Shown piece by piece: positions 37,336-46,215 of a DNA stretch of 64,000 bases. Position numbers and translations under genes: made by a program. Within the stretch, counting starts at the first letter, position 1. Every line of letters starts with the position of its first letter. Source of the stretch: Chromobacterium sphagni (lineage in GTDB: Bacteria; Pseudomonadota; Gammaproteobacteria; Burkholderiales; Chromobacteriaceae); NCBI RefSeq assembly GCF_001855555.1, contig NZ_MKCT01000017.1, positions 1-64,000 of the forward strand, written 5' to 3'. Below the pieces are notes generated by a model. The model worked only from the letters and a program-made list of their open reading frames with translations, was not told the origin of the DNA and ran no database searches.

Positions 37336-39813
37336 ATGAGCACCAACCCCAGTTGCGAATACTGCGATAAGCGCGGCGTACCGATTTTCCCGGCCCGGTA
37401 TGCGGTTGCCCTTCCGAATGCCAACGCGCCGGCGGTAGCCAACAAACCCATGGTGGCGCTGCCCGATGCGAGCAGTCAATACACGCTGAGAACGCTCCGC
37501 AGTGGCTACCTCTATGTTTACGATGAGGCACGCAAACGCTGGGATGACTATTTTGTCACCGAGGATGGCTATTTCTTCAAGACCAGCACCCAAGCCAAGG
37601 GGCAGCCGCTGGTTCTACCGAAAAAACCGTTCAGTTGTACGGATGAAGGGCACCGCGCCATCGCCAGTTGCATCACCATCCCCGATGCCAAGCGCGCCAC
37701 CAAGGTCTGGCTGGCGTTTTCGGACGGCCAATGGACGGAAGCCGTGCGCAAGCGTCATGACAGCGCAGACTATCGCAAGAAACACATGCGCTGCGTAGAC
37801 GTCAAAGCATACAGCGCCAGTGTCGATGCCAAGCATCGCCTGCCCATCAAGGATGCAGGCAGCAAAATCGCGGAATATGCGCTGGATAAAGCGGCTCTGG
37901 ACAAGGTAGTGGGCTTCTCTCCCATCCCGCTCGCCAGCAGAAAAGGCCGCGCCGAGCGGCTGATTGCGGAGGCAGAAAAACTCGCCCCCGGCAAAGGCTT
38001 CATCGTCGTGCTGAGCGATCCGGTCGGCATCGCCGCGGAGCTTTCCGCCCTGATGATTCATCACGCTAGCGCTTTCGCCAACAAGAAGGAAAACAAGCAC
38101 CCGCTGATGGCCAGCATGGCCATCAGCCAGATCAAGACGGCTGTGGAAGATCAGGCGCTGGAAGCCGAGCATCAGGCGGCAGAAGAACTATCCAATGACT
38201 ACCTCTCGCAGCCCGACCTCTCTGTGCTGTTCTCATCCAGCGCCAGAAAGCGCAGAGATGCCCAGTACGATGCCCTGCGTACCGTCACGCCAGCCGAAGC
38301 CAAGTGTGCCCAAAAGCTGGCCTGGGACAAATACCGGGCCAAGTTCAACGAGCCCGCTATGCAGGCCTGGCAGGAGAAGTTTGAAGCGGAAAGCCAAAAG
38401 TTCGATCAGAACACCATCCAGCCGCTGGCCAAGGCTTATCTTGGTTGGCTAGCTTGTCAGGACATCAAACAATCCTTCCAGTGCAATTATGATGAAGACG
38501 ATCTGGATAGCGGAGAGGCCTACACGCGGGCAGCCAATCTGGTCGTTTCCGGCGCGCAAGACAAGAAGCTTTGCCTGGACTACCTTTCGCAATTGCTATC
38601 AGGCAGCTTTGAACCGGAAAACTTCCTGCTTAACGCCGCTGTGCTCAATCAAAAATCGCTGAAAGACCAAGTTAAAAAGGCCGTCGGGGCACAAAGCATT
38701 GATCCGCGCATCTTCCCCGCAGACGCCTACATCGGCTTCCAGGGCGGCGTGGCCGAGAAAATTGCGCACGGCGATACCAGCCTGAATGCCTATCTGCTGA
38801 CAATCAGCGCGCCCTTGATCAAACTGTTCGATGGCATATCCAACAAAGTGGCGCGGCCGCTCTGGACCGCAATGGCAATGCACAGCCGTAAGTTTTTTGT
38901 GCAGATTGAAGTCACCGGTAGTAAAAAAGCTTTCCGTACTCGGCTGATCAAGGAATTGGTCAAGCAAAGCGGCAAGGCGATGAATCCGCGCGAGATGGAA
39001 CGCGCTGTCAGCGCACAGCTGCGCAATCTGCAAGCAGCCGGCGTGCCGTTGGAAGGAACCGAAAAGAAGATGTTTACTCTCTTGCTCGATCCCAAGCAAG
39101 TCAGAGGGATGCCCAACGGTCTGACCCCTTCACAGCAGGCTAAATGGCTGGCAGGCAGTATCCATACTTCGGCTCAGCTGGATAATATCGTCATGGGCGA
39201 GTGGCGCGCGGCACTCTCCAGCGCCAAGGGAGCGATACCTTTCGCCGGCGGACTGCTGGCAGCCATTTGGCAGTGGGCCGCTTTGGACAAGCTGGGACAA
39301 GATGAACAAGGTGCGATGAGCCACGAGGCAAAAGAGGCTGGCTGGCGTTTGCGTGCAGGCACAACTGCACTTGCTGGGACCATCGTCGATATGGCTGGAC
39401 AAGGTCTGAAAAAATCCGCGACCTGGGTGCCAAAATTTGCCGAGGGTTTGGGTAAGTTTGGAAGTCTACTTAGCGGCCTTGGACGATTAGGTGGATTCAT
39501 TGGCGGAGCCATCATGGCATTTTGGGATGGGAAGAATGCGCTTAACTCATTTAGGTCGGGAAAGATTGGGATGGGTTTTTTATACCTAATGTCAATGGGG
39601 CTGGGAGTGATAGTTGCATATATGGCACTCGCTAGTGTATTTCCATTTATTGGCTGGGTCGCCATTATTGCACTGATTGGAGTTGCTTTGCTGATTGAAC
39701 TATTCAAGGACAATAAAGTTCAAGCCTGGCTGGAAAATGGGTATTGGGGTGGGCGAACGTATAAAACACCAGACGAAGAGCAAAAGCAATTAGAATTAGC
39801 CGTGGCGGGATAA
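37336..39813 (+). CDS. VasX-like pore-forming T6SS effector
   Basis: An 825-residue protein whose N-terminus CEYCDKRGVPIFPARYAVAL matches the VasX N-terminal region (a CxxC then a PI.P.RYA signature). A long helical middle follows. The C-terminus is strongly hydrophobic, with helices around AIPFAGGLLAAIWQWAAL, SGLGRLGGFIGGAIMAFW and LMSMGLGVIVAYMALASV, then FPFIGWVAIIALIGVALL. VasX-type toxins insert in and depolarise target inner membranes; that activity is inferred from this layout. Base composition turns AT-rich over the last ~400 bases. It is preceded by the adaptor and followed, two bases after the stop, by a membrane immunity candidate. Confidence 0.82.
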   Translation: MSTNPSCEYCDKRGVPIFPARYAVALPNANAPAVANKPMVALPDASSQYTLRTLRSGYLYVYDEARKRWDDYFVTEDGYFFKTSTQAKGQPLVLPKKPFSCTDEGHRAIASCITIPDAKRATKVWLAFSDGQWTEAVRKRHDSADYRKKHMRCVDVKAYSASVDAKHRLPIKDAGSKIAEYALDKAALDKVVGFSPIPLASRKGRAERLIAEAEKLAPGKGFIVVLSDPVGIAAELSALMIHHASAFANKKENKHPLMASMAISQIKTAVEDQALEAEHQAAEELSNDYLSQPDLSVLFSSSARKRRDAQYDALRTVTPAEAKCAQKLAWDKYRAKFNEPAMQAWQEKFEAESQKFDQNTIQPLAKAYLGWLACQDIKQSFQCNYDEDDLDSGEAYTRAANLVVSGAQDKKLCLDYLSQLLSGSFEPENFLLNAAVLNQKSLKDQVKKAVGAQSIDPRIFPADAYIGFQGGVAEKIAHGDTSLNAYLLTISAPLIKLFDGISNKVARPLWTAMAMHSRKFFVQIEVTGSKKAFRTRLIKELVKQSGKAMNPREMERAVSAQLRNLQAAGVPLEGTEKKMFTLLLDPKQVRGMPNGLTPSQQAKWLAGSIHTSAQLDNIVMGEWRAALSSAKGAIPFAGGLLAAIWQWAALDKLGQDEQGAMSHEAKEAGWRLRAGTTALAGTIVDMAGQGLKKSATWVPKFAEGLGKFGSLLSGLGRLGGFIGGAIMAFWDGKNALNSFRSGKIGMGFLYLMSMGLGVIVAYMALASVFPFIGWVAIIALIGVALLIELFKDNKVQAWLENGYWGGRTYKTPDEEQKQLELAVAG

Positions 39814-39814
39814 T

Positions 39815-40714
39815 ATGGAATTTACTGGACAGGCCACTCCGTACGCAGTTAGTAGGCCACTTTCGATTGATGAGCGCGATCGTCAATTAAAGCAAAAAGA
39901 GAACCTAAATACTGAGCTTTATCATCAGCTTTCGGTTATCGAGATTAACTCTAACTGGCTAGAGGTGGTTGATAAGTATTTTTTTGACAAGGGGGCCTTG
40001 ACTACAGCCTGGATAACTCAGGCTGCGTTTACTATGTTCGGATTGTTAACTGGGTTTTATTATGGCCTATCCGCGATAGCATCAGGAAATGCTGAGGGTT
40101 GGTATGTCTTTATAGTGAATCCAATACTAATACTTTTTGCGTGGTACACTTGGAGAGTAACAAAGAAAGAAATCAACTACACCCACTATCCCATCCGATT
40201 TAATCGCAAAACACGCATGGTTCATGTTTTTCGTCAGGATGGCACTGTGCTGAGTGCGAAGTGGGAGAAAATATTTTTTACCCAGATTCCCGTCACCTAC
40301 GGGATGTGGGATATGGTTGGCCATGTTCTGGATGAGGATGGCGTAACAGTGCGCGAAACGTTTGGGCTGCCGGCATGCGCAATGGGGAGCTGGGGACGGG
40401 AGAGAGCGAAGGGGTATTGGGAGTTTATCCGCCGCTACATGGAAGAAGGCCCTGCCAGCGTCTCGGATGTGATTAGCGGCTGCCTGCCGATCAAAGACAA
40501 GAAAGAAACGCTAGCATTCAGTTTTGAGCGCATCGCTGCCTCTCTAGGTAGCTATCTCAATGCATTCATTCTTTTTTACTATATATTCTATCCAGGCCGT
40601 ATGATTGCCATGCATTTCAGCAAAATCCCTCGATGGCCAGCTGAGATCGAGGCACAGTGTCAACGTCTTGACGGGCATGACCCATTTTTCAAAGATGCTA
40701 GTATGAATGCATAG
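39815..40714 (+). CDS. Membrane protein, putative immunity to the VasX-like toxin (DUF6708-like)
   Basis: A 299-residue protein with two hydrophobic helices near the middle of the N-terminal half (AAFTMFGLLTGFYYGLSAIA and VFIVNPILILFAWYTW). A soluble part with YPIRFNRKTRMVHVFRQDG resembles DUF6708-type proteins found beside such toxins, and a final hydrophobic stretch is near YLNAFILFYYIFYPG. An inner-membrane location fits neutralising a pore-forming toxin. The ATG lies one base after the toxin's stop codon. It is clearly more AT-rich than the host genes. Immunity is inferred from position and topology; the family name is my best recollection. Confidence 0.68.
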   Translation: MEFTGQATPYAVSRPLSIDERDRQLKQKENLNTELYHQLSVIEINSNWLEVVDKYFFDKGALTTAWITQAAFTMFGLLTGFYYGLSAIASGNAEGWYVFIVNPILILFAWYTWRVTKKEINYTHYPIRFNRKTRMVHVFRQDGTVLSAKWEKIFFTQIPVTYGMWDMVGHVLDEDGVTVRETFGLPACAMGSWGRERAKGYWEFIRRYMEEGPASVSDVISGCLPIKDKKETLAFSFERIAASLGSYLNAFILFYYIFYPGRMIAMHFSKIPRWPAEIEAQCQRLDGHDPFFKDASMNA

Positions 40715-40968
40715 GGAGGTCTGGATAAATCGTGGTCTTATCGGACTTAAGTTCTGTAAGATTCAGGGCCGTGTGATTTTACTGACGACGGACATGCGTA
40801 GATTTTTGCGGTGTCCTCGTGGAGACCGAAGATTAATGGGCTGGACTCTGTAGGCTGATATCTACGCTGCGTTGACATTGCCGGGGCACTCTCGGCTTTC
40901 CCTGTATATTTCGCGCCACAGCGGATGTCCCGCAAGCGGGGTGATCCGCCACTGCATGATTGACAGAT
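40715..40968. other. Non-coding region between the immunity gene and the right repeat
   Basis: About 250 bases with no supportable gene on either strand and no recognisable integrase, tRNA or terminator. It ends where the right copy of the dusA-upstream repeat begins. Confidence 0.5.
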
Positions 40969-41263
40969 GTCTGCTTGCCAAACTTGACCCCGGCGTGGGG
41001 TAAGGGGGATAATTCTTCGTTTATTCAAATGCTTAGTCAACGCCGCCTTGAAGACGGGAAGGCAGGCACTACGCAATGAGAGCGAGTGGTGCCATAGCTC
41101 CTGAAAGTCGCACTTTGTGTAGCACCGGCGTGACGGAAATAGGCGGAAATCAGCCGGAATGAACGTAAACAAGACTGCACCAAATGGCGCTGAAACCCGC
41201 GCCAGTCAAGAATCTCACGGGAATAGACCGTCCCGACGCATGAGCGTGGCGCCGATGCTGGAC
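40969..41263. repeat. Right copy of the ~295-bp dusA-upstream direct repeat (possible island boundary)
   Basis: Partner of 32738-33031. This copy runs into the intact dusA reading frame, so it supplies the working promoter and start for dusA. The two copies are 8.23 kb apart and bracket the whole second VgrG module. Confidence 0.85.
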
Positions 41264-42202
41264 TGGACCGACCGCCACTACCGCTACTTCGCCCGCCAGA
41301 TCACTCGCAACGCCTGGCTGTACACCGAGATGGTGACCACCGGCGCGCTGCTGCACGGCGACGTGGCGCGCCACCTGCGCTTCGACGACGCCGAGCACCC
41401 GGTCGCGCTGCAACTGGGCGGCAGCGAGCCGGCCGAGCTGGCGCGCTGCGCGCGCCTGGCGCAGCAATGGGGCTACGACGAAGTGAACCTCAACGTCGGC
41501 TGCCCGTCTGAAAGAGTGCAGAAAGGCGCTTTCGGCGCCTGCCTGATGGCCGAGCCGCAATTGGTGGCGGACTGCGTCAAGGCGATGCGCGACGCGGTGG
41601 ACATCGACGTCACCGTCAAGCACCGCATCGGCATCGACCAGGTCGAGCATTACGACTACTTGCGCGAATTCGTCGATGTGGTGGCCGACGCCGGTTGCCG
41701 CACCTTCATCGTCCATGCCCGCAACGCCATCCTGAAGGGCCTCAGCCCCAAGGAAAACCGCGAAATCCCGCCCTTGAAGTACGACTACGTCTACCGGCTG
41801 AAGCGTGAGCGGCCGGAGCTGGAAATCCTGCTCAACGGCGGAGTGAAGACCAATGCCGAAATCGCCGAGCATCTGAAGCACGTCGACGGGGTGATGGTGG
41901 GGCGCGAGGCCTATCACAACCCGTGGCTGATGGCCGATTGGGACGCGCTGTTCTACGGCGAGCAGGCGGCGGCGCCGGAACGCGAGCGGGTGGTGGATGC
42001 CATGCTGCCCTATGTCAGCGCCCGCCTGGGCGACGGCAGCCATCTGCGCCACATCGCCCGCCACATCCTGGGCCTGTTCCAGGGCATGCCGGGCGCGCGC
42101 AACTGGCGCCGCATGCTGTCCGACGCCAAGCTGCTGGACGGCGCCGACGCCGGCCTGCTTAGCCAGGCGCTGCAGGCGACGCTGCAGGGCCGCCGCGCTT
42201 AG
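41159..42202 (+). CDS. dusA: tRNA-dihydrouridine(20/20a) synthase DusA
   Basis: DusA is an FMN enzyme that reduces uridine 20/20a in the tRNA D-loop. The product contains the hallmark MSVAPMLDWTDRHYRYF, the catalytic Cys segment NLNVGCPSERVQKGAFGACL, and the FMN-binding RLKRERPELEILLNGGVK with GVMVGREAYHNPW. Length is 347 residues from ATG 41159 or 320 from ATG 41240. The first is kept because the extra residues end SRR-MSVAP as in many DusA proteins, but the start is uncertain. The 5' end is duplicated at 32927. Confidence 0.93.
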   Translation: MNVNKTAPNGAETRASQESHGNRPSRRMSVAPMLDWTDRHYRYFARQITRNAWLYTEMVTTGALLHGDVARHLRFDDAEHPVALQLGGSEPAELARCARLAQQWGYDEVNLNVGCPSERVQKGAFGACLMAEPQLVADCVKAMRDAVDIDVTVKHRIGIDQVEHYDYLREFVDVVADAGCRTFIVHARNAILKGLSPKENREIPPLKYDYVYRLKRERPELEILLNGGVKTNAEIAEHLKHVDGVMVGREAYHNPWLMADWDALFYGEQAAAPERERVVDAMLPYVSARLGDGSHLRHIARHILGLFQGMPGARNWRRMLSDAKLLDGADAGLLSQALQATLQGRRA

Positions 42203-42247
42203 CCCGCGTTGCCATCGCGAGCCGCCGGAGCGTCCTGCGGCCGTTTT

Positions 42248-42275
42248 GGGCGGCCCGGGCCGCCCTTTGTCTTTG
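42248..42275 (+). terminator. Rho-independent terminator after dusA
   Basis: GGGCGGC (42248-42254) pairs with GCCGCCC (42259-42265) around CCGG and is followed by TTTGTCTTTG. Confidence 0.75.
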
Positions 42276-42314
42276 TTGTCATGCCCGGCATGACTGTCTG
42301 GAGGTGAATCCCAA

Positions 42315-43388
42315 GTGAAGAAATTGCAGAAGTTGATGCTGGCTTTGTCTCTGTCGTCCGGCCTGGCCCAGGCGGGTCCCGATGACGTGCTGCACATCTA
42401 CAATTGGAGCGGCTCGCTGTCCGACAACATCGTGCGCCAGTTCGAGAAGCGTTGCGGCTGCCGCGTGGTGCAGGACTACTACGGTGACAACGAGGAAATG
42501 CTGGCCAAGCTGGCCGCCGGCGCCAAGGGCTACGACATGGTGTTCCCGTCCAGCTTCGTGATCCAGGCGATGACCAAACAGAAGCTGCTGCAAGCTCTCG
42601 ATCACGGCAAGATTCCCAATCTGCAGAACGTCGCGCCGGCCTACCGCTTGCAGGCCTATGATCCGGGCAACCGCTACACCGTTCCCACCGTGCTGACGCT
42701 GACCTCGGTCGGCTACAACGTGGAAAAGCTCAAGCAGCTGGGCGTCGATCCCGGCAGCTGGTCGGTGATCTTCGATCCCGCGGCGCTGCGGAAGATCAAG
42801 GGCAAGGTGACGGTGCTGGACAGCTCGCGCGAGGTGTTCGCCGCCGCGCTGTTCTATCTGGGCAAAGACCCGAACCGGGCCAGCGAAGCCGACATGCGCG
42901 CCGCGCGCGACGTGATCCGCAAGGCCAAGCCGTACTGGGCGGCCTTCTCCAACGCCAGCTACCTGAAACAGCTGGCGGTGGGCAATATCTGGGTGGCGCT
43001 GGGCTACTCCAGCGAATTCTTCCAGGCCGGCGAAGACGCGCGCCTGGCCAGGCGGCCGTTTCATATCGGCAATGTGCCGCAGCGCGAAGGCAACGAGCTG
43101 GGCGTGGATACAATGGCGATACTGGCCGGCGCCAGGCGGCCGGACCTGGCTCACCAGTTCATCAATTTCATGCTGGACGGCAAAAACGCCGCCCAGCTCA
43201 CCAACCTCAACGGCGCCACCAACCCGGTGGCCACGGCCAGCCCTTACTTCCGCGCCGACCTGAAAAGCCATCCAGTGATCAATCCCAGCCCGGAACAGGC
43301 GAAAAAGTGGACGGTATTGCGCGAATTGACGCCGCAGGAGCGCCGCTTGATGGCGCGGATGTGGACGGAAGTGAAGGTCAGCCGCTAA
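42315..43388 (+). CDS. Polyamine-type ABC transporter periplasmic binding protein (PotF/SpuD-like)
   Basis: A 357-residue binding protein of the spermidine/putrescine family. It has a signal peptide (MKKLQKLMLALSLSSGLAQA), then the family start DVLHIYNWSGSLSDNIVRQF, YGDNEEMLAKL, YDMVFPSSFVI, and the C-terminal half with GYSSEFFQAGEDARL and FINFMLDGKNAAQLTN. The GTG start at 42315 is supported by GGAGGTGA at 42300-42307. No permease or ATPase genes are adjacent, so it is an orphan component here. Exact ligand unknown. Confidence 0.85.
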   Translation: MKKLQKLMLALSLSSGLAQAGPDDVLHIYNWSGSLSDNIVRQFEKRCGCRVVQDYYGDNEEMLAKLAAGAKGYDMVFPSSFVIQAMTKQKLLQALDHGKIPNLQNVAPAYRLQAYDPGNRYTVPTVLTLTSVGYNVEKLKQLGVDPGSWSVIFDPAALRKIKGKVTVLDSSREVFAAALFYLGKDPNRASEADMRAARDVIRKAKPYWAAFSNASYLKQLAVGNIWVALGYSSEFFQAGEDARLARRPFHIGNVPQREGNELGVDTMAILAGARRPDLAHQFINFMLDGKNAAQLTNLNGATNPVATASPYFRADLKSHPVINPSPEQAKKWTVLRELTPQERRLMARMWTEVKVSR

Positions 43389-43410
43389 GCTGGCGGCCTA
43401 GTCAGGAAAG

Positions 43411-44013
43411 ATGAATACAATGTTCGATCAACTGGTTCTCGCCAGCAACAATGCAGGCAAGCTGAAGGAGTTCGGCGCGCTGTTCGCCGAGCTTGGCATC
43501 ACGGTGCGACCGCAGCGCGATTTCGATGTGCCGGAATGCCCGGAGCCCTACCACACCTTCCTGGAGAACGCGCTGGAGAAGGCGCGCCATGCCAGCCGCC
43601 TCACCGGCCTGCCGGCGCTGGCCGACGATTCCGGCATCTGCGTGGAAGCGCTGGGCGGCGCGCCCGGGGTGTTTTCCGCCCGCTTCGCCGGCGAACCGAA
43701 GTCCGACGCGCGCAACAACGCGCTCTTGGTGGAGAAGCTCGAGGGCGAGGCCAACCGCCGCGCCTGGTATTACTGCGTGCTGGTGTTGGTGCGCCACGCC
43801 GACGATCCGCAGCCATTGGTGGCGGACGGCATCTGGCTGGGCGAGGTGAGCGAGCGGCCGGCCGGCGACGGCGGCTTCGGCTACGATCCCTATTTCCATC
43901 TGCCCAGCCACGGCTGCAGCGTGGCCGAGCTCGACGCGGCGGAGAAGAACCGCGTCAGCCACCGCGGCCAGGCGCTGGCGGCGCTGCTGGCCAAGCTGAA
44001 GGCGCTGGCATGA
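43411..44013 (+). CDS. rdgB: XTP/dITP pyrophosphatase RdgB
   Basis: RdgB hydrolyses non-canonical purine NTPs (dITP, XTP) to keep them out of DNA. The 200-residue product has the family signature LVLASNNAGKLKEFGALF, PALADDSGICVEALGGAPGV with the substrate Asp pair, and GDGGFGYDPYF near the C-terminus. CAGGAAAG precedes ATG 43411. Its stop overlaps hemW (ATGA), a common pairing in Betaproteobacteria. Confidence 0.96.
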   Translation: MNTMFDQLVLASNNAGKLKEFGALFAELGITVRPQRDFDVPECPEPYHTFLENALEKARHASRLTGLPALADDSGICVEALGGAPGVFSARFAGEPKSDARNNALLVEKLEGEANRRAWYYCVLVLVRHADDPQPLVADGIWLGEVSERPAGDGGFGYDPYFHLPSHGCSVAELDAAEKNRVSHRGQALAALLAKLKALA

Positions 44014-45200
44014 GCGTGGTGGACCTGTCGGCGCTGAAGGGCGGCCTGCGCGAACTGCCGCCGCTGGCGCTGTATATCCATTTCCCATGGTGCATACGCA
44101 AGTGCCCGTACTGCGACTTCAACTCGCACGAGCCCAAGAGCGGCTTCGACGAGATGGCGTACGTGGATACGTTGTTGCGCGATCTGGAATTCAGCCTGCC
44201 GGCGGTATGGGGCCGGCCCTTGACCAGCATCTTCATGGGCGGCGGCACGCCCAGCCTGTTCAGTCCGCAGGCGATGGATGTATTGCTGGCCGGCGTCCGC
44301 GCGCGGATGAAGCTGCATCCGGATGCCGAGATCACGATGGAGGCCAATCCCGGCACCTTCGAGATAGACCGCTTCCGCGGCTACCGCGAGGCCGGCATCA
44401 ACCGCTTGTCCATCGGCATCCAAAGCTTCAACCCCCGGCATCTCAAATCGCTGGGCCGCATTCATGACGGCGACGAGGCGAAGCGCGCGGTGGAAATCGC
44501 GCTGACCCACTTTGACAACGTCAACCTGGACCTGATGTACGCGCTGCCGGGCCAGACACTGGATGAGGCGCTGTCCGACCTCGATATCGCGCTGTCCTAC
44601 GGCATTACCCACCTGTCGGCCTACCACCTGACGATAGAGCCCAATACCCTGTTCGCGGCGCAGACGCCGAAGAACCTGCCGGACGACGAGACGTCGGCCG
44701 ACATGCAGGAGGCGCTGGAGTCGCGACTGGCAGTGGCCGGCTTCGAGCACTACGAAACCTCGGCTTTCGCCAAGCCCGGCCGCCACAGCCGCCACAACCT
44801 CAACTACTGGCAGTTCGGCGACTACGTCGGCATCGGCGCCGGGGCCCACGGCAAGATCAGCAGCCACCAGGGCATCGCGCGCCAGATGCGGCACAAGCAG
44901 CCGGCGGCCTATATCCGCGCGGTGGCGGAGGGCATGCCGCTGCAGAGCGAGCAGCGCGTCGCCCGCGCCGACCTGCCGTTCGAATTCATGATGAACCTGC
45001 TGCGCCTGACCGGCGGCTTCGAGAGCCGGCTGTTCCAGGAGCGCACTGCCCTGCCGCTGCTGTCGATCCAGCGCCAGTTGGCCGAAGCCGAGGCGCAAGG
45101 CCTGCTGCTGCGCGACGCGGCCATCATCCGGCCCACGTTGAAGGGCCAACGTTTTCTCAACGATCTGCTCACCCTGTTCCTGAAAGAAGGAGATGAATAA
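44010..45200 (+). CDS. hemW: HemW radical SAM heme chaperone
   Basis: A 396-residue radical SAM protein. The cluster motif is C28, C32, C35 in [15 protein letters not shown], with Phe where true HemN has a fourth Cys, which marks HemW rather than coproporphyrinogen dehydrogenase. Next come [11 protein letters not shown] and the HemN C-terminal domain ([12 protein letters not shown]). HemW handles heme delivery to membrane respiratory proteins (family knowledge). ATG 44010 overlaps the rdgB stop and the stop shares one base with ridA, so rdgB-hemW-ridA are likely one transcript. Confidence 0.93.
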   Translation: MSVVDLSALKGGLRELPPLALYIHFPWCIRKCPYCDFNSHEPKSGFDEMAYVDTLLRDLEFSLPAVWGRPLTSIFMGGGTPSLFSPQAMDVLLAGVRARMKLHPDAEITMEANPGTFEIDRFRGYREAGINRLSIGIQSFNPRHLKSLGRIHDGDEAKRAVEIALTHFDNVNLDLMYALPGQTLDEALSDLDIALSYGITHLSAYHLTIEPNTLFAAQTPKNLPDDETSADMQEALESRLAVAGFEHYETSAFAKPGRHSRHNLNYWQFGDYVGIGAGAHGKISSHQGIARQMRHKQPAAYIRAVAEGMPLQSEQRVARADLPFEFMMNLLRLTGGFESRLFQERTALPLLSIQRQLAEAEAQGLLLRDAAIIRPTLKGQRFLNDLLTLFLKEGDE

Positions 45201-45580
45201 TGGCTAAGGAAATCATCCACACCGACAAGGCTCCGGCCGCCATCGGCGCTTACTCGCAGGCCGTCAAGGCAGGCAACACCGTTTACCTGTCCGGCCAGAT
45301 CCCGCTGGACCCGGCCAGCATGGCCGTGGTGGAAGGCGGCTTCGCTGCCGAAACCCACCAGGTATTCAAGAACATGAAAGCGGTGTGCGAAGCCGCCGGC
45401 GGCAGCCTGGACCAGATCGTCAAGCTCAACGCCTACCTGACCGACCTGTCCAACTTCGCCACTTTCAACGAAATCATGGCGCAGTACTTCAGCCAGCCTT
45501 ACCCGGCGCGGGCCGCCGTCGGCGTGGCCAGCTTGCCCAAGGGCGTGCTGGTGGAGGCCGAAGCGGTGATGGTGCTGTAA
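45200..45580 (+). CDS. ridA: RidA (YjgF) enamine/imine deaminase
   Basis: A 126-residue RidA protein, which hydrolyses reactive 2-aminoacrylate and related imines. The product has [31 protein letters not shown] and the active-site Arg in [16 protein letters not shown], all complete. AAGGAG precedes the start. A strong terminator follows. Confidence 0.95.
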   Translation: MAKEIIHTDKAPAAIGAYSQAVKAGNTVYLSGQIPLDPASMAVVEGGFAAETHQVFKNMKAVCEAAGGSLDQIVKLNAYLTDLSNFATFNEIMAQYFSQPYPARAAVGVASLPKGVLVEAEAVMVL

Positions 45581-45599
45581 GTTTCAACCGCATCGAATG

Positions 45600-45632
45600 A
45601 AAAAGCCCCGGGTTTGCGCCCGGGGCTTTTTT
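45600..45632. terminator. Bidirectional terminator after ridA
   Basis: AAAAAGCCCCGGG (45600-45612) pairs with CCCGGGGCTTTTT (45619-45631) around a six-base loop, with further T. It is a classic intrinsic terminator 20 bases after the ridA stop. Confidence 0.92.
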
Positions 45633-45744
45633 GCGGGTATGGGGGGGCGGCATGCGGGCGCCGCGAGTCGGTGATCTTGTTGACAGTGGCCGGATCCGGC
45701 CGGATTTGGCATGTTGCGGCAAATGAATCGACGGGGAGTGCGCA

Positions 45745-46215
45745 ATGAAGGGTTTACTGCCGGTTTGTCTGTTGTTGTCCGCCGCCGTCTGCCAGGCGCA
45801 GATTTTCAAATGCCGCGATGGCGACGGACGGACCAGCTATAGCCAGCAACCATGCCCAGTCGGCAGCAGCAGGCTGGAGATGGATGGGCGCCAGTCATTG
45901 AGTGTGATCGAACAGGAGGCGAGGCAGCGCGCGTCGCGGCAGCAGTATGGCAAAGAGTTGCAAGATTGGGCCGGCAAGCGCGACAAGGCGCGCCAGGCTG
46001 AGGAAAAGGCGGCGCAGCGCGAACGGCAGGCGGGCCGCAAGAAATGGCTGGTGGAACGGCAACATTGCCAGAGGCTGGCGGACAAGCAGGCATCACTGCG
46101 GCAAAGCCTGTATCAGGGACAGGCAGTCAAGGAGTTGGATCGCTTGAAGCTCAGACTTGCCAAGGTGGAGGATCAGATGCAGGATCGGGCATGCCATTTA
46201 TATAAGGACGATTGA
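45745..46215 (+). CDS. DUF4124-domain secreted protein
   Basis: A 156-residue exported protein: signal peptide MKGLLPVCLLLSAAVCQA, then the DUF4124 core IFKCRDGDGRTSYSQQPCP, then a charged Lys/Glu/Arg-rich probable coiled coil. Function unknown, as for the family. GGGGAG precedes the ATG. The stop overlaps the next start (ATGA-type). Confidence 0.8.
   Translation: MKGLLPVCLLLSAAVCQAQIFKCRDGDGRTSYSQQPCPVGSSRLEMDGRQSLSVIEQEARQRASRQQYGKELQDWAGKRDKARQAEEKAAQRERQAGRKKWLVERQHCQRLADKQASLRQSLYQGQAVKELDRLKLRLAKVEDQMQDRACHLYKDD

Noticed and set aside
40747-41172. Minus-strand open frame in the gap before dusA
   Set aside because: No coding signature, and it spans the repeat boundary. Composition and the lack of a ribosome site argue against a gene.
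43536-44009. Extended upstream start for hemW inside rdgB
   Set aside because: The frame is open upstream, but the sequence is the out-of-frame shadow of rdgB. ATG 44010 overlaps the rdgB stop and begins just before the conserved domain.
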